A DNA stretch of 64,000 nt, taken from assembly GCF_040115645.1 (NCBI RefSeq), contig NC_089547.1, positions 682,001-746,000 of the forward strand, read 5' to 3'. This DNA is from Euwallacea fornicatus (lineage: Eukaryota; Arthropoda; Insecta; Coleoptera; Curculionidae). The notes beneath the pieces were generated by a model. It ran no database searches. It had not been told where the DNA came from and saw only the letters and a program-made list of their open reading frames with translations. A program made the position numbers and the translations under genes. Of this stretch, positions 57,101 to 64,000 are shown in pieces; positions within the stretch are counted from its first letter, which is position 1; every line of letters starts with the position of its first letter.

Positions 57101-60100
57101 AGCAGATCAATTATTAAATTGATCACAGCAGTACATAAACTATTTTAGGGGGATGACAGTGACGTCGGGCAGTGTGGCTATCAAAAAAGATGAAAATAAT
57201 CTAATAGGCATAAGCATTGGTGGCGGAGCACCCTCCTGCCCCTGTCTCTATATCGTGCAAATATTTGACAACACTGCGGCCAGCAGGGATGGCACCCTGC
57301 AATCGGGGGATGAACTGGTGTCTGTTAACGGGCACTCGGTAAAGAGCAAAACGAAGGTAGAGGTTGCCAAGATGATCCAGGCTGCAAAGGTAAGAAGAGA
57401 AAAACTTGAAGGAAAAGGTAAATCATAGGTAAAAAAAGTTTAAACCTCATGGAAAACGTCCTAAAATTATTTCGTTTCTAAACCTTAAATTTCTCATGAA
57501 AGTATTTATTGTTTAATTTTGAATCTTGACCAAATTTCGTTACTGGAAGTGATTCGAGAGAATTTTCCGAAGGTGCATAAATCATAACTGCTTCGCTTCA
57601 CAGCGCAATTAATAATAATTTTATGTTTTCCTGCGTAAAACGGCATCAATTTGAAAATGGAACAAAACACATATTTTCGAAATCCCTGCTTGACCATCTT
57701 ACCAAAAAGTAAATTATTGAATCAGGACGAGGTGGTTATAAACTACAACAAACTGCACGCAGACCCTCAGCAAGGCAAGAGCTTAGATATTGTATTAAAG
57801 AAAATGAAACACCGTTTTGTGGAGAACATGAGCTCTTCTACAGCAGATGCATTGGGACTCTCCAGGTGAGTTCTTTCTTTATCATCTGCCAAAATTCAAT
57901 AGCGACTTTCAGGGCAATCCTTTGCAACGACACTCTCGTTAAGAAAATGCAGGAGCTGCAAGACATCGAGTTCATGTACAAAGGCCTGGTGGAGCACTGC
58001 AAAAGAGTACTACACGTAAGACTCTGTTTTTATTTTTCTCTTTGATGAAATAGAATCGACCATTTGAAGGCGCACATGGAACTTCTACAAACGATCAAAG
58101 CCATGGGAGACGTCTTCGCTTCTTTGGCAGTGAGGGAACCCCAGCCTCGGGCAAGCGAAGCATTCAGGTTATTCGGAGAGCAGCACAGGGCCATGGAGAA
58201 AACTGGAGTAGAAATGATTCAAAAAGTAAAGCCCGTACTCTCTGATATGGGCACCTATCTTCACAAAGCCATCCCCGACACCAGGCTTACAGTGAAGAAG
58301 TACGCAGATGCTAAGTTTGAGTACCTCGCCTACTGCCTTAAAGTCAAAGAAATGGACGATGAGGAGTGCGGCTACGCCGCCCTTCAGGAACCCATCTACA
58401 GGGTGGAAACTGGGAACTACGAGTATCGACTGATTCTGCGCTGTAGGCAATTAGCGCGAGTCCGTTTCGCTAAGCTGCGCGCAGATGTCTTGGTGAAAAT
58501 GGAGCTTCTAGACGGCAAGCATGTGCAGCAGCTCGGAGGGCAGCTAGTTCGCATCATCAAGGCTCTTAGTGAGATGCACGAAAGGCATTTGGAGGCTCTC
58601 GCAGGACCGGCCTTGTTTCCGGTGGAAGTAGACTTGACCAATAACGCCTTTCAATATAAGAGTACCATGCCTGTAGTACCGGTAAGTTTGTTTGAATACA
58701 AAGTGATGATAGCATAAGGCAGAAGTGAATTTTTTGACGGAAACATGGAAAAAGGTAAAATTAAAAAATGTTTTATGAGGAGCCACAGATAGAGGTTACG
58801 TTGCAATCTTAATTTCTCGAATAAATTTCCATGGGTCAAATAACACATTCTGTCAACTCCCAGCTATTTTTCATAAAGAAGTCAAAACAGGGCCTGTCGT
58901 AATCATAATTTCTCTGAAAGTTAGCTTGATGCTGAATATACCGTTACATGTTGTAACCAATGGCGGATGAACACAAATTAAATCCCACTAGAATGGATTG
59001 TAATTTACAGGGTGGCATACCGAAAGTTTCTACTCAGATTTTTTATCTTGTAATCGAATAAATGAAGACACTGGGACACGCAAATCTTAGTTTTAGGGGA
59101 GACTTTTTTTTTTCACCCTTTCTGTTCCAACCTCTACGAAGGGGTGGATGTCACCCTTAAAATATTAAAAAGAAAGGAGGTACAAATGACAACTTATTTT
59201 AAGGGGAATTGAATTTCCTTTGTTATGAAACTTCCCTCCTTGGAATCGATTGAGTCGTTGGTGAGAAGTAAAGGAGTGAAATGTAAAAGTAACAAAATTT
59301 CTTAACACTTGTGTCAATGAAGTAAATGTTGAAGATGTTCACATTCAACCTTCATGTAATTATAAAATGTCCCTGTATAAATTTTAAATTTCAAATGCTG
59401 CTATAAGAAAAAGTCCAATGATTAGAAATCAGGCCATCTTACGGGCTATTCAATATGACCTCTTTCTCCAATCCATCTGCCTTTACGAGAGACAAACTAA
59501 TAATAGTTGGTTTTTCGATTAATCAAGTGAAATTTCAAAATACCATTATTAATACCTTTTCTTGTGAATTTTATTTATCGGCCAAATAATACGAGGAAGA
59601 TCCCATAACAAAGAGAATTAAATCCCTTGAAAATAAGATATCACTCGCTCCCCGTTTCTACTTAAGATTTTAAGGATGACAACTTCCTCTTCGTAGGAGA
59701 TGGAGCAGAGGAGGTGCACATATGAAAAAGTAAGTCTCCCTGAAAACAAAGGTTTACTTGTCTTAGCGTATTTTAATTTATTCATTTACTAGAATAAAGA
59801 CTTGAAGGGAAACTTTTCGGTGCGCTACCTGCTTTTGTGATACTATTTACGGACGCTACTGATGATTTATCCCTTCAAATAAAAATAAAAAAGATTACCG
59901 ATGTTGATAAGACAAAAGATCATTTTTTTCTTATGGTTCTTAGTGGAGAGCTCCCATTTAATTTTTGTAGATGCGTCTCTTTATAGTACCCTAGCGCGAA
60001 CAGCCCATCGATAATTTGGCTCTAAAAGATAGAATTTACTTTCACACGAATCAAGAAATGCGTTCACGAAATACTTTAATTAAGATTCTTAATTAAAACT

Positions 60101-60397
60101 CCCTTAATATTTGTTTTCATGGCTTCTTGTATCTACTTACAGACCTTCAATGACGAGGACGATGCCGAGGGCGTCGAGACAGGAGAAGAAGTTGTAGAGT
60201 TCACTGAGACCCTTATTAGCAATCACCAAAAAGAGGACGTTTTAATACCTTTAACGGCCCCAGAGGCTGAGGCCGGCAACATAGAACCAAACTACGAAGA
60301 AATGGACAATTTAACATTACTACAGTCCTTGTGCTTGGACAGCCCTAGAAAGCAGGAAGAAGCGGCTGAGGGTGCCTTGCTACCCGACCTAAGTTAG
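54137..60397 (+). CDS. PICK1: PICK1: PDZ plus BAR domain scaffold protein
   Basis: With the most canonical first exon the model is 54137-54180, 57149-57389, 57726-57865, 57913-58015, 58070-58681 and 60143-60397, 464 residues, all in phase. The N-terminus MLDLEYDYFLEEDKM resembles vertebrate PICK1. The PDZ domain (about 18-100) has the binding loop LIGISIGGG, CPCLYIVQIFDNTAASRDG and KTKVEVAKMIQ. The linker reads HADPQQGKSLDIVLKK, ENMSSSTADALGLSRAILCN. The BAR domain (about 140-350) includes VREPQPRASEAF, YLHKAIPDTRLTVKKYADAK, KVKEMDDEECGYAALQEPIY and ETGNYEYRLILRCRQLARVR. The tail is acidic (DEDDAEGVETGEE). PICK1 binds membrane curvature and receptor C-termini and controls receptor and dense-core vesicle traffic. 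Other possible first exons lie at 54472 and 56479. Confidence 0.93.
54472..54554 (+). CDS. PICK1: Alternative first coding exon of PICK1 (1b)
   Basis: 83 nt, starting at an ATG and reading MAYPLYRYQQLPARHLYHYY RIIYEDK plus two bases (AT) before the donor GTAATG. The end (YEDK-AT) matches exon 1a (EEDK-AT) in residues and in phase, and joins exon 2 as DKM-GMTVTSG. It gives a Tyr-rich N-terminus instead of an acidic one. The donor is weaker than that of 1a. Confidence 0.55.
54671..55265 (+). mobile_element. Deleted DNA transposon with 49-bp inverted ends, TA-flanked
   Basis: Begins CAGGGTGTTCACAAGAATAT; the right end is the complement of CAAGGTGACCCAAAAATATA, and both continue into ACCGACAAACTTTAAG / ACTGACAAACTTTAAG. 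TA flanks it at 54669 and 55266. Inside, plus-strand frames carry WSRIGDAVAWPARSPDINAL and DFCF, a decayed transposase of the same subfamily as at 39297. It lies between alternative PICK1 exons 1b and 1c. Confidence 0.85.
56479..56570 (+). CDS. PICK1: Possible third alternative first coding exon of PICK1 (1c)
   Basis: 92 nt from an ATG, reading MNEPQEESHITVDEGDFWLI then RAYPHLRENT plus two bases (CT) before donor GTAAGC. It has the same phase (2) as exons 1a and 1b and would join as NTL-GMTVTSG. It lacks the DKM motif, so support is weaker: ATG, open frame, strong donor and phase only. Confidence 0.4.
59008..59836 (-). mobile_element. Foldback element 7 in PICK1 intron, with transposase remnant
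   Basis: The left end is TA then CAGGGTGGCATACCGAAAGT. The right end, near 59836, is the diverged complement. The arms share over 200 bp, including AATGAATAAA/CGAATAAATG, GGGAGACTT, CCTCTACGAAG / CTCCTACGAAG, and the TCACCCTTAAAAT block. The spacer has a minus-strand fragment RKGRWIGERGHIE, a stop, PVRWPDF and SLDFFL (59390-59490). Its left arm also resembles foldback 5 around GGGGTGGATGTCACCCTTAA. Confidence 0.8.
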
Positions 60398-60606
60398 ACC
60401 CACATATCCCTTTGTTTTGTTAATCATTTTTTATATAATTAAACTTCCATCTAAAATGTGTTATCTTATGATTGCCGTTACTTTCAAACGGTCATGCTTG
60501 GTTCCTTATCGATCTTCGATTATCGATTGCCCAATAGAACTTCCTTTACTTTTTATTTCTTTGGTGACTCGACATCTTCTCTCTTCTCTTACAGTAATTT
60601 TTTTCA

Positions 60607-60640
60607 TATATATTCGACAAGCAAAATTTTGTGGCACAGT
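60607..60640 (+). promoter_or_regulatory. Core promoter of the 60657 gene
   Basis: TATATATT at 60607-60614 and an initiator-like CACAGT at 60635-60640, with about 31 nt between TATA start and the A of the initiator. The leader would be about 19 nt. Confidence 0.5.
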
Positions 60641-60656
60641 CCGAGAAAGCATAATA

Positions 60657-61160
60657 ATGCATTCCAATTCAGTAGTGATTGTGAGTTTACTGGCGTTGGT
60701 CCTTTTTGGGGCTTCCAGAGTGATATTTAACCTGCAACAAAGGACTGGTCCTCAGCAGCTGCAACACAACTCGAGAAACATGGTTTCCAGTTTCAGCTAT
60801 AGAGTAGACCAATTTCCTATGCACCAAGAAAAAGTGTGGTACCTGCCTGAGAACTATGTAGAACCTTCTGCAGCGGAACAGCACCACTACAACACTTTCT
60901 TATCAGTACCAGCAACGTTCCAGATTTTCTTGAGGCATAGGCCCCATGACAAAGACGAGCAGCATTACATGCTAATGCAGTTATCGCCACCTGCAATGGA
61001 ACAGAAAAAGTGCCATAAAGAAGAGGAAAACGGGACTAAAAGTGAGGGAGGCGACATAGGCGTCGCGACGTCGGAAACACCCACGACGAAAATGGGCACG
61101 GAGCCTAACGTTGTCGAAGACAATACTAAAGACACAAACGTACAGATTCCGACAAACTAG
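60657..61160 (+). CDS. Secreted protein, unrecognised
   Basis: A single exon of 167 residues from the ATG at 60657. The open frame runs upstream to 60417, but the TATA box and signal peptide support this start. Signal peptide or anchor MHSNSVVIVSLLALVLFGAS; then RVIFNLQQRTGPQQLQHNSR, SFSYRVDQFPMHQEKVWYLP, YNTFLSVPATFQIFLRHRPH and a hydrophilic Glu/Thr/Lys-rich C-terminus (EEENGTKSEGGDIGVATSET, NTKDTNVQIPTN). There is one cysteine (KKCHKEE). No family is recognised. AATAAA is at 61204-61209. It starts 260 bp after the PICK1 stop, in the same direction, with its own TATA box. Confidence 0.7.
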   Translation: MHSNSVVIVSLLALVLFGASRVIFNLQQRTGPQQLQHNSRNMVSSFSYRVDQFPMHQEKVWYLPENYVEPSAAEQHHYNTFLSVPATFQIFLRHRPHDKDEQHYMLMQLSPPAMEQKKCHKEEENGTKSEGGDIGVATSETPTTKMGTEPNVVEDNTKDTNVQIPTN

Positions 61161-63748
61161 ACCAATTTTACTTTTATTGTTGTTATTGTTGTTGTTAATG
61201 ATAAATAAAGAAAATTCCATTTATCCGTTTTTCATAGTAATTAAAGACACGTGTGGAATGGGACGTAACGCAACATCCACGGATTGTGATGTGTGTTTAT
61301 GGTGCAGAAAAAAGTCTTCAAGGCTAATGTTAACATTTTATTTGCAAAACAACTAGACATTATGGAATTTAATGAGATACGTTTAAGAGTTTTCGATTCA
61401 AAGCTTTCTTCATCGACCAGTACAAATGCATTGACCGGATAGGGATTACGCTCAAGGGCTTTTGAATTACAGCGGAAAATTTGAAATGGATAATTTTTAC
61501 TCAAACAGCCAGTAACGTATCTGTTTCTAGTTTAAATAAAAAAAAACGAACTGGCATTATTCAAAAACTTTTATTTTTAGAAAGTTCATCGCTGGCCCCA
61601 TTGCCAAGCTGCGCTACTGATTTCTATGTGGAATTCTGAAAGTTTTCGAATTTTCCTAAAATTTTAGTTTTTAAAGCAAGATTAATAAAAACCGCCATAA
61701 ACGTCCAGTGCTGCATCGGATTTACATAACAATATCCAACATAAGCTACGACACTGACTTCTATCAAGTTTAAAAGCTCTTAAAATTCTTATTATATAGA
61801 ATACTTATGTATACAGAGTGTTTCATAAAGGCACCAACAAACTTTCAGGGGATGTAGAAATCCTAAAAACAAATATGCAGATCGAATAAAATTAGATCCG
61901 AAATCGCTTTGCTTCCAAGATACAGAGTGTTTAATTTCTTATTTTTTAGATATTTTAATAATGGTTTGTGATAAGAATATGAAAATAGGGAGAGGCTATG
62001 GAGAGGTACATGTGCATGTTTTGAAGTATGCAGAATATTTCCACCTACACCAGTGGCGTTCATATAGCCAACGTTTCTACACGTGTAAATGGGTCAGAAT
62101 TTAACGGAACCATACTTTGGAAGAAGAGCATTATTTTGCGATAAGGCATGTTCCACACTTGTTGTCTTTATGTCTTTTATCTCTACTAAATAAAAATTTT
62201 ATTAATTTCTATTAAATAATTTTAAAACCAAATCGTAATTGGAAACCTCTACTGGTTTTTTAGTAAACAAAGGTATGAGAAATTATTTTTTATCTTGCAA
62301 ACAACCACTTGAGCAACAAAACACTAAGAGGCTTAGGAATTGATGGAATATTTAAAAAATATATTCGTATTAAAAAGCCGGTGGCGTACAATTTTTTTTG
62401 CATTAAAAACGTCTTATTGAATCAATATTCTGTCTATTCCAGAACACGCACATTTATCTCGCCATAAAATGTCTCTAATTTCAGATGGTTCCCTTTACCA
62501 TTTTTGAAATCTAAAAAAAAAGTAATTAAATGCTCTGTATCTTGGAAAAGAAGCGATTTCGGATTTAACTTTATTCAATCTAAATATATACGTTTTTATG
62601 AAGTCTGCATCCCCTCAAAGTTATTTGATATGTTTATGAAACACCCTATATATATTTATAGTGATTTTCACATGCTTCTTTACTCAAGGATCCAATAGCG
62701 CATTGTTCAGATTCAGACGGTAAATGGATTGAGAGTTCACACATTCTGTGTAGAGAATTTGATAACTACTTGCAGTGCTAAGCTCCTACATCACTGATTT
62801 TTATATTTGAAAAAAATTGAAAAAATGCAAGTTCTGTGGAAAAAATCATCTTTGTAACACATATTAAGATGTGTACATGTGTAAAACTTTCCTAGTGCGT
62901 CCTTGGAGGATTTGAACAACTTTTGGTTGAAAAAATATTCAGTCAACTATCTTTATAGAGAATGAGGTAGGGTAGAGACATAGGGCATTGGACTTTCCTG
63001 ATCGGTGATTTGTCTCGATGGTAGGGGAGCGATGATTAAAAATTTCGCTCAAGCCACTAAACTTGCTAAAGCTGGCTCTACCAACAGCATTGAACAATAA
63101 CTGATTAATTAAATCTGTATGTATATTTTAAGGATTTAAGTTTTAAATAAATTCACCACTTCTTGTTGTACGCCTCTGGCTTTGAATAGTTATAGCTTTG
63201 AATAGTTATAGCAGATGGATTTCAAAATGGATTAATGAACTGAAAGGAGTTTTAGTAATTTTTTATAAATTAAAAAAAAAATCTGTACGCCAATGCACTT
63301 TCCAGTTTCATACTCAAAAATTCTGCTCAAAGCCGTGAGAATATCCATCAATTAATAGTTAAATAAATCTGAATGCACACATGTGAGATTTGGGAAATCC
63401 CCAATAATCGTTACTCGGTGAAATATTTATTTATGTTTGCAATTTTCATTTGGCATATTTTACCGATTTCTAGCAGTAACGGTGAATTTATACCACCACC
63501 AACGAATATTTGGGTACAGCAACCCCATCGACACAAGTTCGCCTTTGTCGAATATCGAATCTTTGCTATCAGAGACGCTGATCGCCGGATCTGGCGTATG
63601 TGGAGTCGGATATATTTAATAGTTTAATTAATAATTTTAAGAAGAAACTTCAGAATAACATTGAAACATTCTCCATAGTTAATGAATGTTATGATATCTT
63701 CAAAATGTAAAAAAACAAACTAAAGGATTTACTACTACTCGACCGTAC
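61161..63748. other. Mostly gene-free stretch
   Basis: Contains foldback 6 and a coding-like segment at 63032-63079 (IKNFAQATKLAKAG). ORFs 63373-63627 and 63437-63619 begin with hydrophobic sequence but have no homology I recognise and no strong promoter. Confidence 0.4.
61814..62648. mobile_element. Foldback element 6 (about 150-bp arms), TA-flanked
   Basis: The left arm begins, after TA, CAGAGTGTTTCATAAAGGCA; the right arm is the complement of AGGGTGTTTCATAAACATAT. The arms then share AGGGGATG, GATTGAATAAA / GATCGAATAAA, CCGAAATCGCTT, CCAAGATACAGAG and TTTTTTAGAT. No transposase is inside. Confidence 0.83.
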
Positions 63749-63906
63749 CTGTCTGGATCCTGCTCCTGCCTTTCCTTCTCCGTTTCCGCGGCATACCCAA
63801 CTCCCAACCGGAATTCCCCGACACTCGACCATTTGGTAGCGACATTAGTAGGAAACTCAGTCGACAGTGCTTCATCCCTAGATGATTCTATCAGTTTACC
63901 GGTCAT
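63749..63906 (-). CDS. Probable first coding exon of an unidentified gene (partial)
   Basis: From the ATG at 63906 the minus strand reads MTGKLIESSRDEALSTEFPT, NVATKWSSVGEFRLGVGYAA, ETEKERQEQDPDR, ending in the donor CAG-GTACGG at phase 2 (52 codons plus 2 nt). The composition is gene-like: hydrophilic with ordered, charged segments, unlike the AT-rich surroundings. No signal peptide, so probably cytoplasmic or the N-terminus of a membrane protein. Downstream exons were not found in the window; they may lie beyond long introns or be missed. Family unknown. Confidence 0.4.
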
Positions 63907-63960
63907 TATCGTATCATTAACTTTACCATAACACTAAAACTTATGTGCTATTAAGACTCT

Positions 63961-63983
63961 GATATATATATATATATATATAT
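63961..63983. repeat. TA dinucleotide microsatellite
   Basis: About eleven TA units at the extreme right end of the window, 55 bp upstream of the minus-strand ATG at 63906. Confidence 0.9.
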
Positions 63984-64000
63984 GCAATACCAGTGGCGTG

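Noticed and set aside
63373..63627. 84-codon ORF with hydrophobic segment
   Set aside because: Two competing frames, neither with recognisable features or promoter.

Overview
The window is nuclear DNA from an insect, most likely a beetle (the order is inference). It is AT-rich, has GT-AG introns often only 50-55 nt long, TATA boxes about 31 nt upstream of arthropod initiators (TCAGT), many small secreted low-complexity cuticle-type proteins, and a dense background of decayed Tc1/mariner-type transposons. Nothing bacterial, viral or CRISPR-like was seen. No ribosomal RNA or tRNA gene was recognised.

Layout. 1-560: a dicistronic locus encoding two micro-proteins of mitochondrial complex III assembly, homologous to fly sloth1/sloth2 (vertebrate SMIM4 and C12orf73/Brawnin). 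3.07-6.19 kb: a five-exon divergent casein kinase 2 alpha paralog. 11.3-14.65 kb (minus): a complete nine-exon copper monooxygenase of the MOXD1/dopamine beta-hydroxylase family. 16.8-28.3 kb: three Gly/Tyr-rich secreted proteins. The third has a 3.6-kb intron holding an intronless, divergent alpha-tubulin gene on the other strand. 29.9-41.2 kb (minus): four small secreted genes; three start with a 4-6 codon first exon beginning MFKL. 43.0-48.0 kb: a complete nine-exon GMC (glucose dehydrogenase-type) oxidoreductase. 49.4-51.1 kb: a divergent pair of Ala/Pro-rich secreted proteins. 52.6-53.9 kb: a Met/Gly-rich secreted protein followed by its decayed duplicate. 54.1-60.4 kb: PICK1 (PDZ plus BAR domains), apparently with up to three alternative first coding exons. 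60.7-61.2 kb: an unrecognised secreted protein. 63.75-63.91 kb: a probable first coding exon of another minus-strand gene.

The gaps are largely mobile-element debris. The clearest pieces are a Tc1-like element with 28-bp inverted ends and TA target duplication (21580-23148), at least seven foldback elements with arms of roughly 150-230 bp, and many decayed transposase fragments sharing a WPxRSPDLNPLDFFLW-type signature. Several foldbacks begin CAGGGTG directly after TA, so the recurrent TACAGGGTG motif across the window appears to mark element ends.

Most worth following up: the sloth dicistron; PICK1 first exons in matching phase; the nested tubulin with Asp in place of the catalytic Glu254 and no acidic tail; a GC-AG intron in the monooxygenase; the foldback family; and the duplicated pseudogene at 53.5 kb. 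All exon boundaries were read by eye from splice motifs, reading phase and recalled family features; no alignment or transcript data were available.
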